Notes: a model not told the origin generated them from the sequence alone. Positions 45,750 to 55,484 are shown, counted from the stretch's first letter. The stretch is DNA of 64,000 bases from Ewingella sp. CoE-038-23 (GCF_040419245.1 NZ_JAZHOH010000001.1:2356001-2420000), one strand, 5' to 3'. Numbers and translations: made by a program.

Positions 45750-46121
45750 ACTGCGCATTGCTGGGTCAGGGGCAATTCGTGATAGTTCTCACAATCTGGG
45801 CATTATGTTGCTGATGTCGATACCTCGCGGGTGGCGAAAAGTAATTCCTCACTTTTTAATGTTATTTTTATGTTATAAAAATGATGCTTACTTGATCTAA
45901 AACCGCACTATTTCACCTCCCAATCCTGCTCATTTCTCATGCCTTGAATTTTATTTAACCTTAATTTAACAATTAAAATCATATAAATTAACATTTCCGG
46001 ACTTTGATCACATTTTGTTTACTTTGCTGCGAGAAGCGCATAGCGGCTTGTTAATCTCAATACGTGGAAAAAATAACCACTACCCACGCCCTACACATAA
46101 GATCATAAGAAGGTACCAGCC

Positions 46122-47111
46122 ATGAAATTTAACCTCGCATTAGTCAGCGCATGTGTGGTTTCTGCATGCATGTTGATCTCAACACCAAGCTTTGCTGCCG
46201 ATAAACCCTACGACATCGCTCTGGTGGCTAAAGTCACCGGTATTCCTTGGTTCACACGCATGGAAGTGGGGGTGAAAGATGCCGCCCAAAAATTACACGT
46301 CAACGCCTATCAGGTCGGTGCTTCTACTCCAGACCCGGCGGCACAGGTTAAAGTCATCGAAGATTTAATCGCCAAGAAAGTTGACGCCATTATTGTGGTG
46401 CCTAATGACGCCAAAGTATTAGAGCCGGTACTTAAAAAAGCTCGCGACGCCGGTATCGTGGTATTAACCCACGAATCTCCAGACCAGCAAATTGGTCAAT
46501 GGGATATTGAAACCATCGACAGCCAGAAATATGCCGAAGCGAACATGGATGAATTAGCCAAAGATATGGGTGGCAAAGGCGGTTACGCAATTTATGTCGG
46601 TTCACTCACCGTGCCATTACATAATGCCTGGGCCGATGCGGCTATTAAGTATCAGAAACAAAAATACCCGGATATGCATGAAGTGACTTCTCGCCTGCCG
46701 GTTGCTGAGAATATTGATAAGTCCTACTCCACCACGCTGGATTTAATGAAAACCTATCCTGAAATGAAAGGGATTATCGGTTTTGGTTCATTAGGCCCAA
46801 TTGGTGCAGGCCAGGCCGTTCAACAAAAACGTGCGAAGAATAAAATCGCCGTGGTGGGTATTGCGATGCCAGCTCAGGCCGCGCCTTACCTGATGCGCGG
46901 TGATATTAAGAAAGTCCTGCTGTGGGATCCTAAAGATGCCGGTTACGCCTTAGTTTCCGTGGCTGACCAGATGCTGCAAGGCAAGCCTGTCACCAAAGAT
47001 TTAACCATCGATGGTCTGGGCAAAGCCGACGTAGATATGGATAAACACGTGATTCGCTTTAATAAGATTCTGGAAGTCACACCAGACAACGCGAAATCAC
47101 TGGGCTTCTAA
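46122..47111 (+). CDS. periplasmic sugar-binding protein of an ABC transporter
   Basis: A 329-residue binding protein of the ribose/LsrB cluster. A signal peptide ends at PSFA-ADKPYD. The mature protein starts YDIALVAKVTGIPWFTRMEV and continues VGASTPDPAAQVKVIEDLIA, VDAIIVVPNDAKVLEPVL and VLTHESPDQQIGQWDIET, typical of sugar-binding proteins that resemble the AI-2 and rhamnose receptors. It is the first gene of an operon with an ATPase, two permeases, a pentulose kinase and a SIS isomerase, which suggests a pentose or pentulose as ligand. AGAAGG stands before the ATG. An ERIC element follows it. Confidence 0.88.
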   Translation: MKFNLALVSACVVSACMLISTPSFAADKPYDIALVAKVTGIPWFTRMEVGVKDAAQKLHVNAYQVGASTPDPAAQVKVIEDLIAKKVDAIIVVPNDAKVLEPVLKKARDAGIVVLTHESPDQQIGQWDIETIDSQKYAEANMDELAKDMGGKGGYAIYVGSLTVPLHNAWADAAIKYQKQKYPDMHEVTSRLPVAENIDKSYSTTLDLMKTYPEMKGIIGFGSLGPIGAGQAVQQKRAKNKIAVVGIAMPAQAAPYLMRGDIKKVLLWDPKDAGYALVSVADQMLQGKPVTKDLTIDGLGKADVDMDKHVIRFNKILEVTPDNAKSLGF

Positions 47112-47149
47112 TAGGTCAGTATTTACTTATTTTTTAAACCCTGAATTAT

Positions 47150-47265
47150 TTACGTTGCATCAAGGCGGCAACTGAATGAATCCCAGTCACTTACTCAAGT
47201 AAGTGACTGGGATGAATGAAGGCAGCCAACGCAGAGGCAGCTTAAAGGATGACGGGTTTTCGCCA
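47150..47265. repeat. ERIC (IRU) palindromic element
   Basis: The stretch contains AAGTAAGTGACTGGGATGAA, which matches the conserved ERIC core, and GGCAGCCAACGCAGAGGCAGC. ATCCCAGTCACTTACT (47180-47195) and AGTAAGTGACTGGGAT (47198-47213) are perfect inverted halves. It sits inside the operon between the binding protein and the ATPase genes, where the RNA hairpin could protect the upstream message and lower the downstream one. Confidence 0.85.
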
Positions 47266-47356
47266 CACCAGAGAAATAGGAAGGGATACGGCGTAGTTTG
47301 TTGTGCCGTATCTGCTTTCTTAACTGACCAGCTTGAACGCAGTAAGGATTCAGTCG

Positions 47357-48886
47357 ATGACGATTAATTCCAGTTCACCTACCTCCCCTCATTCCGCCGA
47401 GGCATTTATCAGCCTTGAGGGAATAAGCAAAAAATTCCCCGGTGTACTTGCACTGGATAATGTCACGCTGACATTAAATAAAGGTGAAGTGCATTGTCTT
47501 GCAGGCCAAAACGGCTGCGGAAAAAGTACCATTATTAAAGTGATTTCCGGCGTCTATCAGCCAGAAAAAGGCGCGACCATCACTATTGATGGCAAATTGT
47601 TTCACTCTTTAACGCCACAACTCTCTTCTTATTACGGCATTCAGGTTATTTATCAGGACCTGTCGTTATTCCCCAATTTATCCGTGGCCGAAAATATTGC
47701 CATTCACCGTTATTTGCCGGGCGGCGATTTCTGGGTACATCGCGAGGCAATGCGCAAAAAAGCCATTGCCGCAATGCAACGCGTAGGGGTTTCTCTCGAC
47801 CCGGATCGTAAAGTGGAAAAGCTGTCGATCGCCGACCGTCAATTGGTGGCAATATGCCGGGCAATCGCTGCAGACGCGAGTCTGGTTATCATGGACGAAC
47901 CGACCGCCTCCCTCACCCGCACCGAGGTTAACGGCCTGCTGCGCGTGGTCAACGAATTGAAAGCCGCCGGGATTTGCGTGGTGTTTGTTAGCCACCGTCT
48001 GGACGAAGTGATGGAAGTGGCCGATCGCATTAGCGTGATGCGCGACGGCAAATTGGTGGGCACTTACCCGGCCAGCCAGCTCGACAGCAATGAGCTGGCC
48101 TTCCTGATGACCGGCCAGCGTTTCAGCTACAGCCACCTGCCGCATCGCGCACCGGCGGACGTCACGCCTTTGCTGGAAGTGAGCCATCTCAGCCGCGCCG
48201 GGCAGTATCAGGATATCTCCCTGTCACTGCGCCAGGGGGAGATCACCTCGATTATTGGCCTGTTAGGCTCCGGGCGCACCGAACTGTGCATGAGCCTGTT
48301 TGGTATGAGCCAGCCGGACAGCGGCGACATCAAAGTGAACGGCAAGAAAGTCACTTTACGCAGCAACCGCGATGCCATTCGTCACGGCATTGCCTATGTG
48401 TCAGAAGACCGCCTGACCCAAGGCTTAATCATGGAGCAGTCGATTTACGACAACACGCTGGTGTCAATTTTCAACAAACTGCACACCCGCGCGGGCTTGA
48501 TGGATCACCGTAAAGCCGCGTCAGTGGTTAAAGACCTGATCCGCGATTTGAACATTAAAGTCTCGGACAGCGGCCTGCCGGTGAAAACCCTCTCGGGCGG
48601 TAATGCGCAGCGTATTGCCATTGCCAAGTGGGTGGCGACTCATCCGCACATTCTGATCTTGGATTCGCCGACCGTGGGCGTAGATATCGCCAACAAAGAG
48701 GGGATCTACCGAATTGCGCGCGATCTCGCTGAGTCCGGCATGGCGGTTTTGATGATTTGTGACGAGATCCCGGAAGCCTATTACAACAGTCACCGCGTGC
48801 TGGTGATGCGTAAAGGCGAATTGATTGCTGAATTCGCCCCGCACCAGTGCAGCGAAGCGCAGATTGCGGAGGTGATTAATGGGTAG
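47357..48886 (+). CDS. sugar ABC transporter ATP-binding protein (RbsA/AraG type)
   Basis: From ATG 47357 (AAGGAT upstream) the protein has 509 residues and two nucleotide-binding halves. The first has Walker A GQNGCGKST at 50-58 and Walker B LVIMDEPTAS; the second has the degenerate GLLGSGRTEL and the signature LSGGNAQRIAIAKW. This is the usual fused ATPase of ribose-type importers, in which only the first half has a full Walker A. It overlaps the first permease gene by 8 bp. Confidence 0.93.
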   Translation: MTINSSSPTSPHSAEAFISLEGISKKFPGVLALDNVTLTLNKGEVHCLAGQNGCGKSTIIKVISGVYQPEKGATITIDGKLFHSLTPQLSSYYGIQVIYQDLSLFPNLSVAENIAIHRYLPGGDFWVHREAMRKKAIAAMQRVGVSLDPDRKVEKLSIADRQLVAICRAIAADASLVIMDEPTASLTRTEVNGLLRVVNELKAAGICVVFVSHRLDEVMEVADRISVMRDGKLVGTYPASQLDSNELAFLMTGQRFSYSHLPHRAPADVTPLLEVSHLSRAGQYQDISLSLRQGEITSIIGLLGSGRTELCMSLFGMSQPDSGDIKVNGKKVTLRSNRDAIRHGIAYVSEDRLTQGLIMEQSIYDNTLVSIFNKLHTRAGLMDHRKAASVVKDLIRDLNIKVSDSGLPVKTLSGGNAQRIAIAKWVATHPHILILDSPTVGVDIANKEGIYRIARDLAESGMAVLMICDEIPEAYYNSHRVLVMRKGELIAEFAPHQCSEAQIAEVING

Positions 48887-49883
48887 TTCAAAAATGGAAA
48901 GAAGTTGGCTGAGTAAAGCCATCGGCCAGCACGAGTTCTGGTTGGGTTTACTGGTGTTGGTTCTGGCGATTGGCCTGAGCGTCAGCACCAAAGAGTTCTT
49001 AACCCTCGGCAACCTGACTGATGTCGCCACCAGCTACGCCATTCTTGGCATTCTGGCCTGTGGCCTGTTTGTGGTGCTGATTGCGGGAGGCATCGACATC
49101 TCCTTCCCGGCCATGACCTCCATTGGCCAATACGTGATGGCGAGTTACATCATCCACCACGGCGGCAGCTTCCCGCTGGCGTTTGGTATGGCGATGGGCG
49201 TGGGCCTGCTGCTCGGGCTGGTCAACGGCTTCTTAGTTTACTGGCTGCGCGTTCCGGCGATTATCATCACCATCGCCACCCTGAACCTGTTCTACGGCCT
49301 GCTGGTGTATCTGACTAACGGCACCTGGCTGTACGGCTTCCCGGACTGGTTTATGAATGGCATCAACTGGTTCTCATTCACCGCTGGCGATGGCTATGAC
49401 TATGGCCTGACGCTGCCGCTGCTCAGCCTGCTGGGGGTGATTATCGCCACCGGCGTGCTGATGAACCGCACTCGCGTCGGGCGTCAAATCTACGCCATGG
49501 GCAGCAACCGCGACGCGGCCTCACGCCTTGGGCTAAACATCCTGCGTCTGCACTTTTATGTTTACGGCTTTATGGGGCTGTTGGCGGGCATCGCGGCAGT
49601 GGTACAAGCACAAATCACCCAGTCGGTGGCTCCTAATTCGCTGCTAGGTTATGAGCTGACGGTGCTGGCTGCCGTGGTATTGGGCGGCACCAGCATGACC
49701 GGTGGGCGCGGCTCACTGACTGGCACCGTGCTGGGCGTGATGCTGCTGGCCTTCCTGCAAAACGGCCTGACCCTGCTGAGTATCTCCTCTTATTGGCACC
49801 AAGTTTTCAGCGGCGTGATCATTTTGGTCAGCATCAGTAGCACCGCCTGGAACGAAAAACGCAAACTGGCGAAGGGAATGTAA
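48879..49883 (+). CDS. sugar ABC transporter permease 1
   Basis: A 334-residue RbsC-like membrane protein with about ten helices. It carries FVVLIAGGIDISFPAMTSIG and LTVLAAVVLGGTSMTGGRGS, family signatures. It overlaps the ATPase gene and is followed after one base by the second permease, so the channel is a heterodimer as in LsrCD- or rhamnose-type systems. Confidence 0.9.
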   Translation: MGSSKMERSWLSKAIGQHEFWLGLLVLVLAIGLSVSTKEFLTLGNLTDVATSYAILGILACGLFVVLIAGGIDISFPAMTSIGQYVMASYIIHHGGSFPLAFGMAMGVGLLLGLVNGFLVYWLRVPAIIITIATLNLFYGLLVYLTNGTWLYGFPDWFMNGINWFSFTAGDGYDYGLTLPLLSLLGVIIATGVLMNRTRVGRQIYAMGSNRDAASRLGLNILRLHFYVYGFMGLLAGIAAVVQAQITQSVAPNSLLGYELTVLAAVVLGGTSMTGGRGSLTGTVLGVMLLAFLQNGLTLLSISSYWHQVFSGVIILVSISSTAWNEKRKLAKGM

Positions 49884-49884
49884 C

Positions 49885-50838
49885 ATGACAACCTTAACCC
49901 GATTTTTCCCCGGTGACCGCATCATCCGTTTGCAGTTGCTGATCATTCTGGCCGTCGCCGTGCTGTTCTCTTTCACGCTCGGTGGTCGCTTCTTTAGTCT
50001 GGGTAACTTCCAGTCAATCTCTTCCCAGCTGCCTATCTTGGGCATGTTGGCGCTGGGAATGGGCATCACCATGCTGACCGGCGGGATTAACCTGTCGGTG
50101 ATCGCCGGAGCCAACGCCTGTTCGCTGGTGATGGCGGCGATTTTGGTCGCCCACCCTGACCAGCCCGCCTTCTTCCTGCTGGCGATGCTGGCGGGATTGG
50201 CCGTGGCGCTGGCGATCGGCTCGCTAAACGGCGTATTAATCGCCTACATCGGGGTGTCGCCTATCCTCGCCACCCTCGGCACCATGACGCTGATCTCCGG
50301 GCTAAACATTCTTCTGACCAACGGCACCGTTATCTCCGGTTTCCCGAAAGCCATTCAGTATTTGAGCAACGGCAGCCTGCTGGGCATTCCCGTCGCCCTG
50401 CTGCTGTTCCTGCTGGTCGCCGTGCTGCTGTGGGTGCTGCTCGAGCACACCACCCTTGGCCGCAGCCTGTATCTGATGGGGTCTAACGAGCAGGCCACGC
50501 GCTTTAGCGGCGTGAACACTCACAAAGTCACTATCGCGGTTTACGTGCTTTCCGCCCTGCTGGGCTGGGGCGCGGCGCTGCTGATGATGTCGAAATTTAA
50601 CTCGGCCAAGGCCGGTTACGGCGACTCCTATTTACTGGTCACGATTTTGGCTTCGGTCCTCGGCGGCATTAACCCGGATGGCGGCTTTGGTCGCGTGTTG
50701 GGACTGGTTCTGGCACTGGTGGTACTGCAAATGCTGGAAAGTGGTCTGAACCTGATGGGCGTGAGCAGCTACTTAACTATGGCGTTATGGGGCGGAGTAT
50801 TGATCCTGTTTATCGCTTTACAGAATCGTAAGTCCTGA
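49885..50838 (+). CDS. sugar ABC transporter permease 2
   Basis: A 317-residue second RbsC-like permease, with LGMGITMLTGGINLSVIAGA and LVTILASVLGGINPDGGFGR as signatures. It forms the membrane channel with permease 1. It is translated directly after it (stop, one base, ATG) and is followed by the kinase gene after 30 bp. Confidence 0.9.
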   Translation: MTTLTRFFPGDRIIRLQLLIILAVAVLFSFTLGGRFFSLGNFQSISSQLPILGMLALGMGITMLTGGINLSVIAGANACSLVMAAILVAHPDQPAFFLLAMLAGLAVALAIGSLNGVLIAYIGVSPILATLGTMTLISGLNILLTNGTVISGFPKAIQYLSNGSLLGIPVALLLFLLVAVLLWVLLEHTTLGRSLYLMGSNEQATRFSGVNTHKVTIAVYVLSALLGWGAALLMMSKFNSAKAGYGDSYLLVTILASVLGGINPDGGFGRVLGLVLALVVLQMLESGLNLMGVSSYLTMALWGGVLILFIALQNRKS

Positions 50839-50868
50839 CAGACTTTTAGAACATTAAGGGAAAGAAAC

Positions 50869-52506
50869 ATGGCGAGTTATTTTATTGGCGTTGACGTCGG
50901 GACAGGCAGTGCTCGCGCAGGCGTGTTTGATATGACGGGACGCCGGGTGGGTCAGGCCAGCCGCGATATTACCTTATTCCGCCCTAAAGCTGATTTTGTC
51001 GAGCAGTCTTCCGACGAGATCTGGCAAGCGGTGTGTAACGCGGTAAAAGACGCGATGAGTCAGGCCGATATCAACCCGATTCAGGTGAAAGGCTTGGGCT
51101 TCGACGCCACCTGCTCACTGGTGGTGCTGGATAAAGAAGGTAAACCGCTGACCGTCAGCCCGTCCGGGCGCAACGAGCAGAATATCATTGTATGGATGGA
51201 CCACCGCGCCATCACGCAGGCCGAGCGCATCAACGCCACCGGCCACCGCGTGCTGGAGTTCGTCGGCGGTATTATCTCGCCTGAAATGCAAACGCCAAAA
51301 CTGCTGTGGCTGAAGCAGCACATGCCGAGCACCTGGAACAACGTAGGTCATCTGTTTGACCTGCCAGACTTCCTGACTTGGCGCGCCACGCAGGACCCAA
51401 CCCGCTCTCTCTGCTCCACCGTCTGTAAGTGGACCTATATCGGTCACGAAGACAGATGGGATCCGAGCTATTTCAAACAGATCGGGCTGGAAGATTTGCT
51501 GGAAAACAACGCGGCGAAAATCGGCAGCGAAGTGAAAACCATGGGCCAACCTTTGGGCCATGGGCTGACTCAACGCGCCGCCAGTGAAATGGGCCTGATG
51601 CCCGGCACGGCGGTGAGTGTGTCAATCATCGATGCCCACGCGGGCAGTTTGGGGATCTTAGGTGCCAGCGGCGCATCTGGCGAAACGGCCGACTTTGACC
51701 ATCGTATCGCGCTGATTGGCGGCACCTCGACGGCGCACATGGCGATGTCACGCAGCGCGCGCTATATCAGCGGCATCTGGGGGCCATACTACTCGGCAAT
51801 CCTGCCAGACTACTGGCTGAACGAGGGCGGGCAGTCCACCACCGGCGCGCTTATCGACCACGTAATTCAGTCGCACCCTTGCTATCAGGATCTGCTGAAA
51901 CAGGGCAAAGACAGTGGCAAAACTATTTATGAAGTGCTGAACGGCATTCTGCGCAAAATGGCCGGCGAGCCGGAGAACATCGCCTTCCTTACCAAAGATA
52001 TTCATATGCTGCCCTACTTCCACGGCAACCGTTCGCCGCGCGCAAACCCAACGCTGACCGGCACCCTGACTGGCCTCAAACTGTCGCGCACCCCGGAAGA
52101 TATGGCGCTGCACTATTTGGCGACCATTCAGGCGCTGGCGTTAGGCACGCGCCATATCATTGAAACCATGAATCAGAGCGGCTACTCCATCGACACCATG
52201 ATGGCGAGCGGCGGCGGCACCAAGAACCCGGTGTTTGTGCAAGAGCACTCCAACGCCACGGGCTGCGCGATGTTACTGCCGGAAGAGAGTGAAGCCATGC
52301 TGTTGGGCAGCGCCATGATGGGCACCGTGGCCGCCGGAGCCTATGACTCCCTGCCGGAAGCCATGGCGGCGATGAGCCGCATTGGTAAAACCGTGACGCC
52401 GCAGACCAACAAAATTAAAGAGTATTACGACCGCAAATATAAGGTGTTCCATGAGATGTACCACGACCACATGAAATACCGCCGCCTGATGCAGGAGGAT
52501 TTTTGA
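50869..52506 (+). CDS. FGGY-family pentulose kinase, probable D-ribulokinase
   Basis: A 545-residue carbohydrate kinase. It opens YFIGVDVGTGSARAGVFD, contains GLGFDATCSLVVLDKEG with the TCSLV motif that marks the D-ribulokinase branch (human FGGY and yeast YDR109C type), IVWMDHRAITQAE and the ATP-site block MMASGGGTKNPVFVQEHSN. It should phosphorylate a ketopentose at O5, giving for example ribulose 5-phosphate. It follows the two permeases and precedes a SIS isomerase, so it likely traps the imported sugar. The exact sugar is not shown by the sequence. Confidence 0.85.
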   Translation: MASYFIGVDVGTGSARAGVFDMTGRRVGQASRDITLFRPKADFVEQSSDEIWQAVCNAVKDAMSQADINPIQVKGLGFDATCSLVVLDKEGKPLTVSPSGRNEQNIIVWMDHRAITQAERINATGHRVLEFVGGIISPEMQTPKLLWLKQHMPSTWNNVGHLFDLPDFLTWRATQDPTRSLCSTVCKWTYIGHEDRWDPSYFKQIGLEDLLENNAAKIGSEVKTMGQPLGHGLTQRAASEMGLMPGTAVSVSIIDAHAGSLGILGASGASGETADFDHRIALIGGTSTAHMAMSRSARYISGIWGPYYSAILPDYWLNEGGQSTTGALIDHVIQSHPCYQDLLKQGKDSGKTIYEVLNGILRKMAGEPENIAFLTKDIHMLPYFHGNRSPRANPTLTGTLTGLKLSRTPEDMALHYLATIQALALGTRHIIETMNQSGYSIDTMMASGGGTKNPVFVQEHSNATGCAMLLPEESEAMLLGSAMMGTVAAGAYDSLPEAMAAMSRIGKTVTPQTNKIKEYYDRKYKVFHEMYHDHMKYRRLMQEDF

Positions 52507-52507
52507 T

Positions 52508-53125
52508 ATGTCGCCATCCCTTAACGTCAATGAGTGGCAGCTAGCCTGTACGGGCTGGCAGACCTACAGCCAAGAGATTCTGGCCTTACAGCAGAATATC
52601 GACCAGCAGGTCTGGCAGCGGGTGCTCAACACCCTCGCGGAATGTAAAGGTAAGATAGCCGTGACCGGCGTCGGCACCTCGGGTATCGCGGCACGCAAAG
52701 TGGCGCACATGCTGGCCTGTGTCGAGCAACCGGCGATTTACCTCAATCCGACTGACGCCGCCCACGGCGATCTCGGTTTCCTGCGCAGCGACGACGTGGT
52801 TATCATGATTTCGCGCGGGGGGAATTCGGAAGAGCTGACTCGTCTGTTACCAACCCTTGCCAGCAAAGGGGTGACGCTGATTAGCGTGACGGAGAATCTG
52901 GATTCGGCCATTGCGCTGGCTTCAAAGCTGGTGTTGAAGACCCATATCCAGCGGGAGATCGACCCGCTGGACATGCTCGCCACCACCTCAATTGTGCTGG
53001 TGCTGGCTATCTTCGACGCGATTTGTGGCTGCATCATGCTGCGCAACGGCTTTGATAAGCAGACGCTGCTGGCGGTTCACCCCGGCGGCAACGTTGGTAA
53101 AACCTTGCGTGAGAATGAAGCCTAG
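52508..53125 (+). CDS. SIS-domain sugar-phosphate isomerase (arabinose-5-phosphate isomerase-like)
   Basis: A 205-residue single-domain SIS protein starting one base after the kinase stop, with a perfect AGGAGG ribosome binding site inside the kinase gene. It has VTGVGTSGIAARKVAHML, YLNPTDAAHGDLGFL, VIMISRGGNSEELTRLLP and the terminal LAVHPGGNVGKTL. The HPGG-x-GK end and AAHGDLG are marks of the KdsD/GutQ/KpsF group that interconverts ribulose 5-phosphate and arabinose 5-phosphate, but the CBS domains of those enzymes are missing. In this operon it may link the kinase product to a second pentose phosphate. Confidence 0.82.
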   Translation: MSPSLNVNEWQLACTGWQTYSQEILALQQNIDQQVWQRVLNTLAECKGKIAVTGVGTSGIAARKVAHMLACVEQPAIYLNPTDAAHGDLGFLRSDDVVIMISRGGNSEELTRLLPTLASKGVTLISVTENLDSAIALASKLVLKTHIQREIDPLDMLATTSIVLVLAIFDAICGCIMLRNGFDKQTLLAVHPGGNVGKTLRENEA

Positions 53126-53142
53126 TCGCCTTTCAGATCAGG

Positions 53143-54564
53143 TCAGTGCTTCAGCTCGTCAGTCACAATATTGGCAATAATCTGGATGGCCCGCGCGGTG
53201 TGCGGGCCCCATTCAAACGAGGTATTGATACGAATACAGTGCCGGTAGCGATCGTCCACCGCGAACATGGTGCCGGGCGCAATGCTCACTCCCTGCGCCA
53301 GCGCACGCTGATAGACCTTCGCCGCATCCACCTTTTCGCCTAAATCCAGCCATAAAAAATATCCCCCTTGCGGCTGAGACACAGACACGCTCGACGGAAA
53401 AGTCTCGGTGATGGCGTTGAACATCGCCATTTGTCTCTGTTCCAGCTGGCGACGCAGGCGGCGCAGATGGGTGTCATAGCCGCCCTGCTGCATATAGTCG
53501 GCCAACGCCAGCTGAACCGGCACGCTGGCTGACAAGGTGCTCATCAGCTGCAATCGCTGGATGCGCGCGGCGTAGGCCCCCGCCGCCACCCAGCCAACGC
53601 GAAAGCCGGGAGCCAGACATTTTGAGAATGAGGAGCAGTGCAGAATTTCACTGCGATTTTCCGACGCTTTGAGCGGCATAGGTCGCTCACCGCCGAAGTA
53701 CAGCTCGCCATAAACATCATCTTCAATCAGCGCCACGCCGTGGGCCTGCAAAATCGCCACCAGCCGGGCCTTCTTCTCTACCGACAGCGTGCAGCCGAGA
53801 GGGTTCTGGAAGTTGGACATCAGCCAGCAGGCTTTGATCGGATAGGTATCTAGCGCCTGCTCCAAGGCGTCGAGATCCATGCCGTTGCGCACGTCGGTCG
53901 GGATCGCCACGGCTTTCAGCTTACGGCGCTCAATCGCCTGTAGCACCCCATAGAACGCGGGCGACTCAATCGCCACCCAGTCTCCCGGCTCGGTGACGGC
54001 TTGCAGGCTGAGGCCCAGCGACTCCATGGCCCCCGAGGTAATGACAATTTCGTCCGGCGGCACTTCCATGCCGTTTTGCGCGTAACGCTGGGCTATGTTG
54101 CGGCGCAGCTCCTCATTGCCCGGCGGCAGGTTGGCCATGGCGCTATGAGGCGACATACGGCGCACCGCGCTGGCCAGGGAGCGGGCAAGGCGCGGCTGGG
54201 GGAACAAAGTTGGGTCCGGGAATGCCGAGCCTAAAGGCACCACCGACGGGTCTTGGCCACCTTTGAGAATGTCGAAAATGGCGTCATTAACATCCACCTG
54301 CTCGGCGGCGTGCAGAGTTTGATTGGCGCGGCGATTCAGCTCGCGCACCTTGCGCGGCGCGACGTAATAGCCCGACTGCGGCCGGGCAACGATTACGCCC
54401 TGACTTTCCAGCAGCTGGTACGCCTGTAGGACGGTCATCAAGCTCAGGCCGGACTGTTTACAGCTATCTCGCAGCGACGGCAGTTTGTCGCCGGGCAGCC
54501 ACACCTGTGAATCAATCTGCCGACGCAGGGTCTGCGCCAGATTTTCATAACGAGAAAGTGCCAT
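53143..54564 (-). CDS. MocR-type regulator: GntR HTH fused to an aminotransferase fold (YdcR-like)
   Basis: From ATG 54564 it has 473 residues. A GntR winged helix lies at residues about 5-70 (LPGDKLPSLRDSCKQSGLSL, YQLLESQGVIVARPQSGYYV). The remainder is a fold-type I aminotransferase with NLPPGNEELRRNIAQRY, the PLP lysine in CSSFSKCLAPGFRVGW and FQNPLGCTLS. Such proteins sense PLP or amino compounds and control vitamin B6 or amine metabolism. The nearest E. coli relative I know is YdcR. It converges with the sugar operon and is divergent from spy; no target gene is adjacent. Confidence 0.88.
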   Translation of the reverse strand: MALSRYENLAQTLRRQIDSQVWLPGDKLPSLRDSCKQSGLSLMTVLQAYQLLESQGVIVARPQSGYYVAPRKVRELNRRANQTLHAAEQVDVNDAIFDILKGGQDPSVVPLGSAFPDPTLFPQPRLARSLASAVRRMSPHSAMANLPPGNEELRRNIAQRYAQNGMEVPPDEIVITSGAMESLGLSLQAVTEPGDWVAIESPAFYGVLQAIERRKLKAVAIPTDVRNGMDLDALEQALDTYPIKACWLMSNFQNPLGCTLSVEKKARLVAILQAHGVALIEDDVYGELYFGGERPMPLKASENRSEILHCSSFSKCLAPGFRVGWVAAGAYAARIQRLQLMSTLSASVPVQLALADYMQQGGYDTHLRRLRRQLEQRQMAMFNAITETFPSSVSVSQPQGGYFLWLDLGEKVDAAKVYQRALAQGVSIAPGTMFAVDDRYRHCIRINTSFEWGPHTARAIQIIANIVTDELKH

Positions 54565-54821
54565 AGAGTCATTCACTGTTATAGATAATGTTAATGAAAT
54601 GCCAACTATTATAGGCAAATTGGTTAATTCATGGCGAACGAAACCGAGGTTAAACGGAGAATGATTAGTTTAGGTGTCGTCTGGTGGCCAAACATTAACC
54701 GTGATAATGTTTTTGCAACCCGCTTTGCGGTCGGATAATTCTGAGCAAGTGCTAAGGGATCGTTTGCAACCTTACGCTTTCTAAACGTTTTCTCCACTTT
54801 CGGCGGAAAAACGTTAGCGCA

Positions 54822-54837
54822 CCTTTCACTCTTTTAC
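54822..54837 (-). promoter_or_regulatory. candidate CpxR box upstream of spy
   Basis: On the minus strand GTAAAAGAGTGAAAGG fits GTAAA-N5-GTAAA in 8 of 10 positions. E. coli spy is induced by the Cpx and Bae envelope-stress systems. The site lies about 95 bp before the start of spy. The rest of 54565-54931 shows no gene. Confidence 0.45.
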
Positions 54838-54931
54838 ATCTTCCTCGTATTACTATTCATTCATAGGTTTAGACTTTCCTTCGTCAACACAAAACGGGCA
54901 ACGTGCCTGAAACCCTATGAGGAATCTAATA

Positions 54932-55432
54932 ATGCGTAAACTTACCGCAATGATTGTGGCTTCAACTCTGGCTCTGAGCTCGGCTTCTTTCGCTTTCGCC
55001 GCTGACACTACGCCAGCACCTGATGCACCTGCCCCTCAAGGCAAAATGATGCACCATAAAGGCCCGCACCACATGAACCCGTTCGCTGGCCTGAACCTGA
55101 CTGAGCAGCAAAAAACTCAGATGAAAGAGATCATGAAAGACAGCGGCGCACGCCCTGACCGCGCGGCCATGAAAGCGCAGATGGACACCATGCACGGCCT
55201 GGTCGCCTCTGACAGCTTCGACGAAGCCAAAGTGAAATCGCAGATTGATACCATCACCCAGGCACAGTCCCAGCGCATGCTGGAACGCGCTCGCGCTGAG
55301 AACAAAATGTACAACCTGCTGACGCCAGAGCAGAAGAAACAGTTTAATGAGAACTACCAGAAGCGCGCTGAGAAAATGGAAAAAATGCGCGACCATAAAC
55401 CAGGCCAGCCAAAACCGGCTGCTGCTGAATAA
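54932..55432 (+). CDS. spy: periplasmic chaperone Spy
   Basis: ATG 54932 follows AGGA and gives 166 residues. The signal peptide MRKLTAMIVASTLALSSASF is close to that of E. coli Spy, with cleavage at AFA-ADTT. The mature protein has KMMHHKGPHH, the LTxxQ repeats (NLTEQQKTQMKEIM and LLTPEQKKQFNENYQKR) and a charged C-terminus. Spy is a cradle-shaped chaperone that protects unfolded proteins in the stressed periplasm. A second ATG five codons upstream exists but would place the signal peptide later. A strong terminator follows. Confidence 0.93.
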   Translation: MRKLTAMIVASTLALSSASFAFAADTTPAPDAPAPQGKMMHHKGPHHMNPFAGLNLTEQQKTQMKEIMKDSGARPDRAAMKAQMDTMHGLVASDSFDEAKVKSQIDTITQAQSQRMLERARAENKMYNLLTPEQKKQFNENYQKRAEKMEKMRDHKPGQPKPAAAE

Positions 55433-55452
55433 TCGCTTAACCGCTCAGGCTC

Positions 55453-55484
55453 AACCGGTCAGCTTTGCTGGCCGGTTTTTTTTG
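55453..55484 (+). terminator. rho-independent terminator of spy
   Basis: AACCGGTCAGC and GCTGGCCGGTT pair around TTT and are followed by a run of T. It ends the spy transcript. Between it and 55700 I see no gene. Confidence 0.9.

Noticed and set aside
45564..45758. 64-codon minus-strand frame between astC and the sugar operon
   Set aside because: No ribosome binding site, unlikely composition, and it lies over the NtrC-like sites of the ast control region.
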